The notes: generated by a model from the letters alone, not told the origin. Positions 17,033-26,406 are shown, numbered from the stretch's first letter. The stretch is 64,000 nucleotides of DNA from HXMU1428-3 sp965215715 (GCA_965215715.1 OZ244129.1:2294001-2358000), one strand, 5' to 3'. A program made the numbers and translations.

Positions 17033-18826
17033 ATGTCCTACACCGCGCCTCAATCAGACATTCAACACATCCTTACCCATATCATTGGAATCGATGATTT
17101 AATAGAAAAAGGGTTACTGGGCGATCTGGACAAAGACCTATTAACCGCCATTTTACAAGAAGCTGGCAAATTCGCCAGCGATCAAATCGCACCTTTAAAC
17201 AAAGTTGGCGATCAAGAAGGTTGCAGCTTAAAAGACGGCACGGTCACCACACCTGAGGGGTGGCAAGAGCTTTACAACCAGTGGCAAGCTGCTGGATGGG
17301 CGGCCCTTTCTGCACCAGAGGAATTTGGCGGCCAAGAACTGCCCCACACCATTGCTCAATGCGTGGGCGAATTTTGGAACAGCGCCAATATGGCCTTTGG
17401 CCTTTGCCCCCTTCTTACCCAAGGGGCCACAGATGCCATTGCTCAACACGCCAGCCAAGAGTTAAAAGACACCTACCTACCCAAAATGGTTAGCGGCCAG
17501 TGGACCGGCACGATGAACTTAACGGAACCTCAAGCTGGTTCAGATTTGGCCGCCATTCGCACAAAGGCTGTACCGCAAGATGACGGCAGCTACCGCATCA
17601 CCGGCACGAAAATTTTCATCACTTACGGCGAACATGAGCTGACTGAAAACATCATCCATTTGGTTCTGGCCCGTCTGCCAGATGCGCCAGAGGGCACCAA
17701 GGGTATTTCTTTGTTTTTGGTGCCTAAATTCCTGGTTGATGAAAACGGCAATCCTGGGACACGAAATGATCTGTTATGCACCGGCCTTGAACATAAGCTG
17801 GGCATTCATGCCTCTCCCACTTGTGTGATGAGTTTTGGCAATAAGGACGGCGCTGTGGGGTATTTGGTGGGCAAAGAAAATCGCGGCCTGATGGCCATGT
17901 TCACCATGATGAACCTGGCCCGGCTGTCTGTTGGCACCCAAGGTGTCGCCGTGATGGAGGCCAGCACCCAACATGCCATTGCTTACGCCAATGACCGCTT
18001 ACAAGGCACCGCGCCGCACAGCCCCAAAGGTACGATGGATCCCATCATCAAACACCCTGACATTCGCGCTCAGCTTAGCCAATGCCAAGCCGCCATCATG
18101 GCTTGCCGGGCCATTTGCCTGATGACCGCCAAATATATTGATATGTCAGAACGCAGCCCGTCTGATGAGGATAAAACCTCTGCTGCCAACATGGCCGCCC
18201 TTTTCACCCCTATCGCCAAAGCCTTTTCCACCGATTGTGGGCTGGAGGTGACCTCAGCAGGCATTCAAGTCCATGGCGGTATGGGCTTCATTGAAGAAAC
18301 CGGCAGTGCGCAGCATTATCGTGATGCACGTATTCTGCCCATCTATGAAGGAACCAATGGCATTCAAGCCATGGACTTAATGTTCCGCAAACTCCCTATG
18401 GAGGGTGGGAGCACTGTCTCACAACTTATCAAAGAGCTTTCGCAAATTAACAACAGCCTGGATGAAACACCGCAGGTGAAAGATAACATCAGCACATCCC
18501 TTACAAATGCGCTTCAAGATTTAAACGAAACCCTTTCCTTCCTACAATCACTTGAAGCCAATGACCCAACGGGGCATCTTTATGCAGCCACACCGTTTTT
18601 AAAATTGTTCGGCCTTACACTTGGTTCTGCTCTATTGATCAAAGGCGCTGTTAGCGCGGCCAAATCCAACAGCCCAGATCAAAACCGGCAAATCGCTTTA
18701 GCTGCCTTGTTTGCAAACCAGTTTTTGCCGCAAACAACCGGCTTAAAACAACACATCATGCACACCAGCAAGGCTTCGAAAGCTTTAACTGGCGCCATCT
18801 TGAACGATGAGGAAACAGCCTTATGA
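17033..18826 (+). CDS. Acyl-CoA dehydrogenase, DmdC-like long form
   Basis: FAD-dependent acyl-CoA dehydrogenase of 597 residues, about 200 longer than the short-chain enzymes. The core shows LTEPQAGSDLAAI, ITGTKIFITYGEH and the C-terminal QVHGGMGFIEETG and IYEGTNGIQAMDL. The extra C-terminal region (about 470-597) and conserved N-terminus match the family containing 3-methylmercaptopropionyl-CoA dehydrogenase (DmdC), which oxidises MMPA-CoA in DMSP demethylation. Members of this family also act on ordinary fatty acyl-CoAs, so the substrate is uncertain. Its stop overlaps the start of the enoyl-CoA hydratase by four bases, so the two enzymes catalyse successive beta-oxidation-type steps and are translationally coupled. 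Confidence 0.88.
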   Translation: MSYTAPQSDIQHILTHIIGIDDLIEKGLLGDLDKDLLTAILQEAGKFASDQIAPLNKVGDQEGCSLKDGTVTTPEGWQELYNQWQAAGWAALSAPEEFGGQELPHTIAQCVGEFWNSANMAFGLCPLLTQGATDAIAQHASQELKDTYLPKMVSGQWTGTMNLTEPQAGSDLAAIRTKAVPQDDGSYRITGTKIFITYGEHELTENIIHLVLARLPDAPEGTKGISLFLVPKFLVDENGNPGTRNDLLCTGLEHKLGIHASPTCVMSFGNKDGAVGYLVGKENRGLMAMFTMMNLARLSVGTQGVAVMEASTQHAIAYANDRLQGTAPHSPKGTMDPIIKHPDIRAQLSQCQAAIMACRAICLMTAKYIDMSERSPSDEDKTSAANMAALFTPIAKAFSTDCGLEVTSAGIQVHGGMGFIEETGSAQHYRDARILPIYEGTNGIQAMDLMFRKLPMEGGSTVSQLIKELSQINNSLDETPQVKDNISTSLTNALQDLNETLSFLQSLEANDPTGHLYAATPFLKLFGLTLGSALLIKGAVSAAKSNSPDQNRQIALAALFANQFLPQTTGLKQHIMHTSKASKALTGAILNDEETAL

Positions 18827-19566
18827 GCGAACACATCAAAGTCTCCCTACACAACAATGTGCAACACATCCAAATTTGCCGGCTTGATAAAAAGAATGCT
18901 TTGACTAGCGCCATGTATGGCGCCATGGCTGAAGCGCTTGAGACCAGCAACACAAATGAAGACATCAAGGTTAATTTGATTTATGGCGAACCGGGCTGCT
19001 TCACAGCTGGCAATGACATTAAGGACTTTATGCAAACCGCTCAAACCGGGGATTTAGACAACAGTGTTGTCACCTTCCTGGTCAGCTTGGCAAAATTAGA
19101 AAAACCGCTCATTCTTGCCATCGATGGACCAGCTATTGGCATTGGCACCACTATGGCCTTTCATGCTGATTTGGTTTACGCATCAAGCAATGGCGTGTTT
19201 GCAACCCCCTTTGTTGACCTTGGCCTTGTTCCAGAAGCGGCGTCTTCTTATCTCATGCCGCAACGGATGGGCTATGCAAGAGCTTATGAGATGCTAGCCC
19301 TTGGTCATCCTTTTTCAGCTGAGCAAGCCAAAGAGAGCGGCTTTGTAAATCAAGTTTTGGATGACAACCTTATGGAGCATTGCCAACAAACGGCTGAGAC
19401 TTTGGCTTTAAAACCGCAAAAAGCTTTAAAAATAACCAAAAGGCTTATGAAGGGGGCTGATAAAACGGTTGTTGAAAAAACCATGCAAGAAGAAATTGAG
19501 CATTTCAAAAATCAACTCACAAGTCAGGAAGCCAAAACGGCTTTTTTTGCTTTTTTAAATAAATAA
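18823..19566 (+). CDS. Enoyl-CoA hydratase/isomerase (crotonase family)
   Basis: Crotonase-fold enzyme of 247 residues acting on a CoA thioester. The oxyanion-hole segments are FTAGNDIKDF and IDGPAIGIGTTM. The first catalytic Glu of true hydratases is replaced (IGIGTTMAFHADLV), while VDLGLVPEAASS carries the second acidic position. This leaves an isomerase or atypical hydratase possible. The start overlaps the acyl-CoA dehydrogenase stop in ATGA, and the two form an operon. The downstream palindrome probably ends the transcript. Confidence 0.88.
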   Translation: MSEHIKVSLHNNVQHIQICRLDKKNALTSAMYGAMAEALETSNTNEDIKVNLIYGEPGCFTAGNDIKDFMQTAQTGDLDNSVVTFLVSLAKLEKPLILAIDGPAIGIGTTMAFHADLVYASSNGVFATPFVDLGLVPEAASSYLMPQRMGYARAYEMLALGHPFSAEQAKESGFVNQVLDDNLMEHCQQTAETLALKPQKALKITKRLMKGADKTVVEKTMQEEIEHFKNQLTSQEAKTAFFAFLNK

Positions 19567-19590
19567 GTTTCCAATTCTAAGGCCTAGATC

Positions 19591-19714
19591 GTGCCTTAAT
19601 TCTCATGGTGAGACGTTTGCATTTTAGATCAGCTTGTCAAGGATAAAACTTGCGCTTCGCGTCCTTGACAAGCTGATCTAAAATGCAAAGATCTAACCAT
19701 GAGAATTAAGGCAC
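19591..19714. repeat. 124 bp near-perfect palindrome, copy 2 of the dispersed element
   Basis: Arms 19591-19643 and 19662-19714 (53 bases each, three mismatches near position 20) enclose an 18-base loop. The sequence matches the palindrome at 15811-15930 along the arms, and the loop is the reverse complement of that loop with few changes. It lies 25 bases after the enoyl-CoA hydratase stop. Confidence 0.95.
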
Positions 19715-19751
19715 ACACTCGCCATATCGAAAACAAGAAGGGGCACGCCCA

Positions 19752-20618
19752 ATGACAAACCTAAACGGCAAATCCATATTTATTACTGGCGGCTCTAGAG
19801 GGATTGGCTTGGCCATTGCTAAGCGGGCGGCCAAAGATGGGGCTAACGTGACAATCGCTGCCAAAACAGCTGATCCACACCCCAAACTTGAAGGCACCAT
19901 CCACTCAGCAGCGCAAGAGATTGAAGATTTAGGCGGCAAGGCCCTTCCCATTCAAATGGACATTCGTGATGAAGCGAACGTGGAAGCGGCCATCAACCAA
20001 GCGTCCAACCATTTTGGCGGCATCGATGTTTTGATTAATAATGCCAGCGCCATTTTCTTAATGCCAACCACCGCTCTTGAAATGAAGCGTTTTGATCTGA
20101 TGCATCAGGTCAATGCACGCGGCACATATATGGTTTCTAAATATGCCATTCCTCATTTAGAAAATGCGCAAAACCCGCACATTCTCTCCCTCTCTCCGCC
20201 GCTGGATTTAAAAACCAAATGGTTTGCCCCGCATTTGGGATATTCCATGGCCAAATATGGCATGAGCCTGGTTGTCCTTGGGCTGGCCGGGGAATTGGCG
20301 GATAAGAACATTGGTGTGAACGCTTTGTGGCCACGCACAACCATTGCAACGGCTGCCATTGCCAACAACTTTGGTGAGGCTGCCATGCGCAAGTGCCGCA
20401 CAGATGAGATTATGGCAGATGCCGCCCACATCATCATGACCAGCCCTTCAACTGAGATGACCGGCCAGTTTCACATTGATGACACGCTTCTTGCCAGCCA
20501 CGGCGTCACCAATTTTGATAAATACCGGGTTGACCCAACGCAAGACCTTATCCCAGACTTTTTTGTGCCCGATGACAGCGAGCCACCTGAAAGCCTGGCT
20601 GCTCTTAGCACCAGCTAA
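19752..20618 (+). CDS. Short-chain dehydrogenase/reductase (HSDL2-like)
   Basis: NAD(P)-dependent oxidoreductase of 288 residues. The Rossmann motif is FITGGSRGIGLAIAKRAA (residues 9-26), with NNASAIF of the NNAG motif, Ser in ILSLSPP and the catalytic YSMAK. Basic residues after the second strand (AAKTADPHPKLEGTI) fit the HSDL2/DUF4499-free bacterial clade of SDRs that often accompanies fatty-acid or acyl-CoA genes. Its position after the acyl-CoA dehydrogenase and hydratase suggests a 3-hydroxyacyl or related substrate. The palindrome separates them, so co-transcription is doubtful. AAGAAGGGG precedes the ATG. Confidence 0.88.
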   Translation: MTNLNGKSIFITGGSRGIGLAIAKRAAKDGANVTIAAKTADPHPKLEGTIHSAAQEIEDLGGKALPIQMDIRDEANVEAAINQASNHFGGIDVLINNASAIFLMPTTALEMKRFDLMHQVNARGTYMVSKYAIPHLENAQNPHILSLSPPLDLKTKWFAPHLGYSMAKYGMSLVVLGLAGELADKNIGVNALWPRTTIATAAIANNFGEAAMRKCRTDEIMADAAHIIMTSPSTEMTGQFHIDDTLLASHGVTNFDKYRVDPTQDLIPDFFVPDDSEPPESLAALSTS

Positions 20619-20687
20619 AACGGTTTATAAAAGACAGATCTTAGAAAAAAACTAGCCCACGGATCATTTTCCGGGCAATATATATAA

Positions 20688-21620
20688 ATGACGACACTCT
20701 ATTTATCACACGAAGCCTGCCTACTCCATGAAAATGGGCCTGGCCACCCGGAACGTCCTGACAGGCTGCGCGCCGTTGAAAAAGTTTTGAGCCATGATCT
20801 TTTCGCGCCTCTGACGCGTGAACAAGCCCCTCAAGGCAAGATTGAACACATCGCCCTGGCGCATCCAAAAAACTATATTGAGCTCATCGAAAATTCCCGG
20901 CCAGACAATGGCTATGCCTATATTGACCCTGACACCTCACTGAACCCACATAGTTGGGACGCTCTTATGGTTAGCGTTGGCGGGGCCACCCATGCGGTTG
21001 ATAAGGTGATGCAAGGGGTGCATAAAAATGTCTTTCTTGGCATGCGCCCGCCAGGCCATCATGCAGAAACCACAAGGGCTATGGGTTTTTGCATCTTTAA
21101 TTTTGCTGCCATTGCCGCCCATTATGCCCGCAATCAACATGGGGCCGAGCGGGTGGCAGTTGTTGATTTTGATGTGCACCATGGCAATGGTACCCAAGAC
21201 ATTTTCTGGTCCGACAAAAACTTATTTTACGGCTCCACTCATGAAATGCCGCTTTTTCCCGGCACGGGTGCGTTGAGTGAAACAGGTGTTGGCAACATTT
21301 GGAACGCACCGCTGCGCGCTGGTGATAGCGGCGATAAATTCAAACAAGCCATGCAAGAGCGCGTTTTACCCGCCTTGAAAGATTTTGCCCCGGACTTATT
21401 AATTATCTCAGCTGGTTTTGATGCCCATAAAAATGACCCACTTGCCAATATAATGCTTGAGCCCCAAGATTTTGGTTGGATCACACAAGAATTGCTTGAA
21501 ATAGCTGAAAAACAATGTAATGGGCGGGTTATCTCTGTTTTAGAAGGGGGATATAACCTTGAAAGCCTTGCACAATCTGTTGGTGTACATGTACAACATT
21601 TGATAAAAGCTGCTGGTTAA
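20688..21620 (+). CDS. Histone-deacetylase-family amidohydrolase
   Basis: Zn-dependent deacetylase of the HDAC/AcuC/acetylpolyamine amidohydrolase superfamily, 310 residues. The active site is complete: PGHHAE with tandem His, VVDFDVHHGNGTQD with Asp and His metal ligands, and ISAGFDAHKNDPL with the second Asp. GGYNLESLA is the last conserved segment. The substrate in bacteria is unproven, with acetyl-lysine proteins or acetylpolyamines possible. Placement immediately before xseB and dxs is a common alphaproteobacterial order, and all three run in one direction with short gaps. Confidence 0.92.
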   Translation: MTTLYLSHEACLLHENGPGHPERPDRLRAVEKVLSHDLFAPLTREQAPQGKIEHIALAHPKNYIELIENSRPDNGYAYIDPDTSLNPHSWDALMVSVGGATHAVDKVMQGVHKNVFLGMRPPGHHAETTRAMGFCIFNFAAIAAHYARNQHGAERVAVVDFDVHHGNGTQDIFWSDKNLFYGSTHEMPLFPGTGALSETGVGNIWNAPLRAGDSGDKFKQAMQERVLPALKDFAPDLLIISAGFDAHKNDPLANIMLEPQDFGWITQELLEIAEKQCNGRVISVLEGGYNLESLAQSVGVHVQHLIKAAG

Positions 21621-21679
21621 ATCAAAATAATTTTTCCGAATAACCACTTTTAAGAGATTAACTTATTTAAGAGACAAAC

Positions 21680-21931
21680 ATGGCAAAACAATCCAACGCA
21701 GATATAAAATCCATGAGTTTTGAAGCTGCCCTTGCCGAACTTGAACAAATTGTAGGCCGGCTGGAGCATGGCGATGTGCCTTTAGAGGAATCTATTACCA
21801 TTTATGAACGCGGTGAGGCGCTGCGTGCCCATTGCGACAAGCTTTTGTCAGAAGCTGAAGCCAAAGTGGAAAAGATCACAATTTCACCCGATGGTCGACC
21901 TGGCCAAGCTCAGCCTCTAGAGATAGAATAG
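21680..21931 (+). CDS. xseB: Exodeoxyribonuclease VII small subunit
   Basis: Small subunit of exonuclease VII (83 residues), which degrades single-stranded DNA together with XseA. The family core is clear: SFEAALAELEQIVGRLEHGD followed by VPLEESITIYERGEALRAHC. A start at the ATG at 21680 after AAGAGACAAAC gives normal length. xseA is not in the window. It lies between the HDAC-like gene and dxs in the usual alphaproteobacterial order. Confidence 0.96.
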   Translation: MAKQSNADIKSMSFEAALAELEQIVGRLEHGDVPLEESITIYERGEALRAHCDKLLSEAEAKVEKITISPDGRPGQAQPLEIE

Positions 21932-21966
21932 TCAGTCACTTTAAGTAAAAAAAGCTGGACCCTTTT

Positions 21967-23874
21967 GTGAAAACACCGCTGCTAGACGCCATAAAAACTC
22001 CGCAAGATTTAAACGATCTTTCTGATAGCGAGCTGCAAACTTTAGCAGAAGAGGTCAGACAAGAAATGATTTCGTCTGTTTCTGTCACTGGCGGTCATTT
22101 AGGGGCAGGCCTTGGCGTTGTTGAATTAACGGTGGCTTTGCACAATGTATTTAACACCCCGCAAGACAAACTCATCTGGGATGTGGGCCACCAGGCGTAT
22201 CCGCATAAAATCTTAACAGAACGGCGCGATCAAATGCTTACCCTGCGCCAACCTGAAGGTTTGTCTGGGTTTACAAAACGGGCTGAGAGTGAATACGACC
22301 CGTTTGGCGCGGCCCATTCTTCCACCTCGATCTCTGCCGGGCTTGGCATGGCTGTGGCACGTGATTTAAACAATGAAGATCACAATGTCATTGCTGTGAT
22401 TGGCGATGGCGCCATGAGTGCTGGCATGGCGTACGAGGCTATGAACAATGCCGGTGCGATGCATTCACGCCTGATTGTGATTTTGAATGACAATGACATG
22501 TCTATTGCCCCGCCCGTTGGGGCGATGAGTTCTTATCTGGCACGGCTGGTCTCTGGCAAAACATATCTATCGTTACGTGAAACGGCCAAACAATTGGCAG
22601 CCAATTTGCCTAAGTTCTGGCAGGACAAAGCGCGCAAAACCGAAGAGTATGCCAGAGGATTTTGGGCAGGCGGCAGCCTGTTTGAGGAGATGGGCTTTTA
22701 TTATGTTGGCCCGATAGATGGGCACAACCTCGATCATCTTTTGCCGATTTTGCGCAATGTGCGCGACACTGAAAAAGGGCCGATCCTGGTGCATGTGGTG
22801 ACCCAAAAGGGCAAGGGCTATCAACCAGCTGAGAGCTCATCAGACAAATATCATGGTGTTGGCCGCTTTAACATCATCACTGGTGAGAAAGAAAAACCAA
22901 AGGCAAATGCCCCGTCTTATACCAATGTGTTTGCCAATAGCTTGTGTCAACAAGCGGCCAAGGACGATAAGATTGTCGCTATCACCGCTGCCATGCCTTC
23001 GGGCACGGGGTTGGATGAATTTGCCAAGCGGTTCCCAGCGCGCACATTTGATGTTGGCATTGCTGAACAACATGCCGTTACCTTTGCGGCCGGCCTGGCT
23101 TGTGAAGGCTTTAAGCCGTTTGCAGCCATTTATTCGACGTTTTTGCAGCGCGCTTATGACCAAGTGGTTCATGATGTCGCGATTCAAAACTTACCTGTGC
23201 GCTTTGCCATAGACCGTGCTGGCCTTGTTGGCGCTGATGGCCCCACACATGCAGGCAGTTTTGACATTGCTTACCTTACCAATTTGCCAGGCTTTACAGT
23301 TATGGCCGCCAGTGATGAAGCAGAATTGATGCACATGGTGGCAACGGCTGCCGATTATAATGACGGCCCCATTAGTTTTCGCTATCCGCGCGGCGAAGGG
23401 GTGGGCATGGACATGCCTGAGATCGGTGAGGTTCTGCCCATTGGCAAGGGGCGCCTTATTCAAGAAGGGTCTTCTGTTGCCCTCCTTAGCTTTGGCACCC
23501 GGTTAGAGGAAAGCCGCAAGGCAGCTGACATGCTCAGCTCCTTCGGTCTAACCACAACCATTGCAGATGCTCGGTTTGCCAAACCGCTTGATCATGAACT
23601 GATCACCCAATTGGCCAAACACCATGAAATCCTCATCACCATTGAAGAGGGCGCTGTGGGAGGCTTTGGCAGCCATGCCTCTCATTACTTAAGTGAACAA
23701 GGGTTGCTTGATCATGGTCTGAAATTTCGTTCTTTAACTTTACCAGATGCTTTCATTGATCATAACAAGCCCCACACGCAATATGATCTGGCCGAGCTAA
23801 ACGCACCGCATATTGTCAAATGTGTGATGAATGCATTGGGTAAGGAGTTTACGGTGGGGCAAGATTTGGCTTAA
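21967..23874 (+). CDS. dxs: 1-deoxy-D-xylulose-5-phosphate synthase
   Basis: Thiamine-diphosphate enzyme condensing pyruvate and glyceraldehyde-3-phosphate, the first step of the MEP isoprenoid pathway. The protein has 635 residues, the expected length. The N-terminal ThDP motif is GDGAMSAGMAYEAMNNAG with ILNDNDMSIAPP. The transketolase centre shows DVGIAEQHAVTFAAG and DRAGLVGADGPTHAG. The C-terminal domain includes ITIEEGAVGGFG. The start is a GTG with only a weak ribosome site, 36 bases after xseB, suggesting coupling. A TlyA gene often follows dxs but is absent here. Confidence 0.97.
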   Translation: MKTPLLDAIKTPQDLNDLSDSELQTLAEEVRQEMISSVSVTGGHLGAGLGVVELTVALHNVFNTPQDKLIWDVGHQAYPHKILTERRDQMLTLRQPEGLSGFTKRAESEYDPFGAAHSSTSISAGLGMAVARDLNNEDHNVIAVIGDGAMSAGMAYEAMNNAGAMHSRLIVILNDNDMSIAPPVGAMSSYLARLVSGKTYLSLRETAKQLAANLPKFWQDKARKTEEYARGFWAGGSLFEEMGFYYVGPIDGHNLDHLLPILRNVRDTEKGPILVHVVTQKGKGYQPAESSSDKYHGVGRFNIITGEKEKPKANAPSYTNVFANSLCQQAAKDDKIVAITAAMPSGTGLDEFAKRFPARTFDVGIAEQHAVTFAAGLACEGFKPFAAIYSTFLQRAYDQVVHDVAIQNLPVRFAIDRAGLVGADGPTHAGSFDIAYLTNLPGFTVMAASDEAELMHMVATAADYNDGPISFRYPRGEGVGMDMPEIGEVLPIGKGRLIQEGSSVALLSFGTRLEESRKAADMLSSFGLTTTIADARFAKPLDHELITQLAKHHEILITIEEGAVGGFGSHASHYLSEQGLLDHGLKFRSLTLPDAFIDHNKPHTQYDLAELNAPHIVKCVMNALGKEFTVGQDLA

Positions 23875-23923
23875 ATTACCCCTTATCTTGGTCTACGATA
23901 AATTGGAAATTACAAAACCACAG

Positions 23924-24724
23924 TTAGTCCATTTGCAGAACCTTGGTGGCAAAATAAAATAGAAACGATAAAATTATTGCTATTAACAATATATGCCAAA
24001 CACCAATATATTCATCACCATATTTTACAATAGCAAGTAATAAAGTTGATAAAGATCCAAGGGCCAGAGAAACCAAGGGCAGATATGATTTGGTCCTGAA
24101 CGTAATAAACAATTCTCCCATTACATCTCCTGAATTAAACTGCTCCTCACTAGCAATAATCAATTGATTATCTCCCACAGCAAATGTTTCAGGGGTTGGC
24201 AAATTTGAAATTATCTTCACATTCCCATTACGTGGTAAAAGCAATCGAAACTCAAATGACTCAGTCACAGAGGTTGGTTTATAAGCAAATGGATATCTTA
24301 GTTTTTTAAAGAACAAGCCATCCTTTACAACCTCACAGGCGTTGGTCACATAATACTCAAACTGCAATTGTAATTTTTCGTGCTTTTTTAGTGGTCTGGT
24401 TGTTATCTCAATCAAAGATAGGTCATCTGAATCGCAAACATTATACTGCTCAATATCTTTATTGGGAGAAACATAAACACCGGTAACTTTAATCTGTTTA
24501 TCTGCAAGCGGGATACGCCAATAATACTTTGATACGTCGTCTTCAAGCGCTTGGATAATAACACTCACTGAGCGTTTTAAATGGCCATCTGCAAATAAAA
24601 CATGTTCGTTTAATAAGCGAACATGTTTATAAGCTGTATTCGAAATTTGACCTAACGTCTCTCGATAAACTTTGCCGATCTTGCCAAAACTGACTGATCC
24701 ATCAGTTTTTTTTGATCCTGTCAT
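23924..24724 (-). CDS. Uncharacterised membrane protein
   Basis: Not recognised. The protein has 266 residues, with a soluble N-terminal part of about 205 residues, rich in beta-strand-like segments, and two C-terminal hydrophobic segments (about 212-232 and 240-260) ending in a short tail. There is no signal peptide at the N-terminus. The soluble part is therefore probably cytoplasmic, with a C-terminal hairpin anchor. Base composition is more AT-rich than dxs next to it, which may point to recent acquisition. It is convergent with dxs and divergent from arsR. Confidence 0.65.
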   Translation of the reverse strand: MTGSKKTDGSVSFGKIGKVYRETLGQISNTAYKHVRLLNEHVLFADGHLKRSVSVIIQALEDDVSKYYWRIPLADKQIKVTGVYVSPNKDIEQYNVCDSDDLSLIEITTRPLKKHEKLQLQFEYYVTNACEVVKDGLFFKKLRYPFAYKPTSVTESFEFRLLLPRNGNVKIISNLPTPETFAVGDNQLIIASEEQFNSGDVMGELFITFRTKSYLPLVSLALGSLSTLLLAIVKYGDEYIGVWHILLIAIILSFLFYFATKVLQMD

Positions 24725-24877
24725 TCAACACCCCTCATAATCTATTCATAATTTCTGGCAAATCTCAGCATTTTTCCAATTTGAAAAGACATCATCATAG
24801 GCCTTTTCACCCCTAAAGCAATCATCACAATTTTAAGGTGACCATTCCCCATTTTCAAATCCAAATTAACCAAGGTA

Positions 24878-24913
24878 TTGACTGGAATTAATTATATCTA
24901 TATTTCTAGATAT
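24878..24913 (+). promoter_or_regulatory. arsR promoter with operator palindrome abutting the start codon
   Basis: TTGACT at 24878-24883 is a good -35, and TATTTC at 24901-24906 is a -10 at 17-base spacing. ATATCTA-tatttc-TAGATAT (24894-24913) is a perfect inverted repeat that covers the -10 and ends directly before the ATG. An ArsR-family dimer bound there would block polymerase. The geometry implies a very short or absent 5' leader. Confidence 0.6.
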
Positions 24914-25246
24914 ATGGATAAAATAAACGCTATAAACGCCTTCGCCGCCCTTGCCCAACCCACAAGGTTGGATGTTTTTCGCCTGCTGATCAAAGCGGGG
25001 CATGAAGGGTGCACGGCGGGCCAGATTAGCGATAGGCTCAACATCCGCCAGAACACCATGTCCACCAATTTAAAAATATTGGCGCGCACCAATTTGGTCA
25101 CCAATCAGCGCGAGGGCCGCTCCATTCGTTATTTTGCCAATTACCAGGGCATTCGCGAGCTTATTGGTTTTTTGATGGAAGATTGTTGTGACGGTAACTT
25201 GGAAATCTGCCAGCCCCTTCTTGATGAGCTTATTTGCACCCCTTAA
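24914..25246 (+). CDS. arsR: ArsR-family arsenite-responsive repressor
   Basis: Winged-helix repressor (110 residues) that should release DNA on binding As(III) or Sb(III). The DNA-binding helix region is AGQISDRLNIRQNTMSTNL. Candidate arsenic ligands are the pair Cys91-Cys92 in MEDCCDGN and Cys99 in EICQP, the C-terminal arrangement of one ArsR subgroup, rather than the CVC site of the plasmid R773 protein. The ATG at 24914 is preferred, since the extended frame from a TTG at 24878 would read through the promoter. It is followed after 10 bases by acr3, so the repressor and pump form one operon. Confidence 0.9.
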   Translation: MDKINAINAFAALAQPTRLDVFRLLIKAGHEGCTAGQISDRLNIRQNTMSTNLKILARTNLVTNQREGRSIRYFANYQGIRELIGFLMEDCCDGNLEICQPLLDELICTP

Positions 25247-25256
25247 AGGAAAAACC

Positions 25257-26321
25257 ATGACCGATACGACACTGACACCAAGTGAGACATCCTCCATGGG
25301 TCTTTTTGAGCGATGGCTCACCCTTTGGGTTGCTCTTGCTATGGGCCTTGGCATTCTTTTGGGGCAGATGTTGCCAGGCCTGTTTGAACTGCTGGCCAGC
25401 TTTGAATACGCCCATGTGAATTTGGTTGTCGCCATTCTCATTTGGGCCATGGTCTACCCGATGATGATTTCTGTGAATTTTGCCAGCATCACCAATGTTG
25501 CCAGTGAACCAAAGGGGCTTATCATCACGCTTGTTGTTAACTGGTTGATCAAACCGTTTACCATGGCCGCGCTTGGTGTGTTGTTTTTCAAATATCTATA
25601 TGCTGATTTTATGTCTTCAACCGATGCGGACAGCTACATTGCCGGGCTGATCTTGCTGGGCGCGGCCCCGTGTACCGCGATGGTGTTTGTCTGGTCACAG
25701 CTCACCAAAGGAGATGCTAACTACACCCTTGTTCAGGTCAGTGTGAATGATTTGATTATGGTGTTTGCCTATGCGCCCATTGTGGCCTTGCTTCTTGGGG
25801 TGACCAACATACCTGTTCCGTGGGAAACGCTTTTACTCTCAGTTGCCCTTTATGTTGTTGTACCGCTTATTGCTGGCATTATCACGCGCAAGATGCTGCT
25901 GGGAAAAGACAATAACGATACAGCGGTTGAAGATTTCGTTACCAAATTAAAACCGTTTTCCATTTTAGGTCTTTTGGCGACTGTTGTGTTGTTATTTGGT
26001 TTTCAAGGGGGTGTCATCTTATCGCAACCGCTCCTCATAGCCTTAATCGCAATACCGCTCTTGCTCCAATCTTATGGTGTGTTTGCTGTGGCTTATGGAG
26101 CGGCCTGGTTTATGCGTGTTCCGTTTAAAATTGCCGCCCCATGCGCCATGATTGGAACATCCAATTTCTTTGAGCTTGCTGTGGCGGTTGCCATCAGCTT
26201 GTTTGGGCTCAATTCAGGAGCGGCTTTGGCCACTGTTGTTGGGGTGTTGGTTGAAGTGCCGGTGATGTTGTCCTTGGTTGCCTTTGCAAATAGAACCAGC
26301 TCGCATTTTCCAAAAACCTAA
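25257..26321 (+). CDS. acr3: Arsenite efflux transporter Acr3
   Basis: Inner-membrane As(III) exporter of the BART superfamily, 354 residues with about ten membrane helices. The Acr3 signature GAAPCTAMVFVWSQLTKGD contains the conserved Cys needed for arsenite transport, followed by YTLVQVSVNDLIMV. The start at 25257 has AAGGAAAA upstream, and earlier in-frame codons overlap arsR. It is translated right after arsR and is expected to be induced by arsenite. No arsC reductase or arsH is adjacent, so arsenate reduction must be encoded elsewhere or absent. Confidence 0.95.
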   Translation: MTDTTLTPSETSSMGLFERWLTLWVALAMGLGILLGQMLPGLFELLASFEYAHVNLVVAILIWAMVYPMMISVNFASITNVASEPKGLIITLVVNWLIKPFTMAALGVLFFKYLYADFMSSTDADSYIAGLILLGAAPCTAMVFVWSQLTKGDANYTLVQVSVNDLIMVFAYAPIVALLLGVTNIPVPWETLLLSVALYVVVPLIAGIITRKMLLGKDNNDTAVEDFVTKLKPFSILGLLATVVLLFGFQGGVILSQPLLIALIAIPLLLQSYGVFAVAYGAAWFMRVPFKIAAPCAMIGTSNFFELAVAVAISLFGLNSGAALATVVGVLVEVPVMLSLVAFANRTSSHFPKT

Positions 26322-26392
26322 GTCAAGAGAAAGTGTGACATTCCATCGCGTGCCAAAATCATGACTTATGCTGCCATTATCAGGTGGCAGAC

Positions 26393-26406
26393 TAGACGAA
26401 CGTCTA
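26393..26406. promoter_or_regulatory. Small palindrome, possible TetR-type operator
   Basis: TAGACG-AA-CGTCTA is a perfect 6-base inverted repeat 66 bases before the next start codon. The form is like TetR-family operators, but no such regulator is adjacent. Confidence 0.3.
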
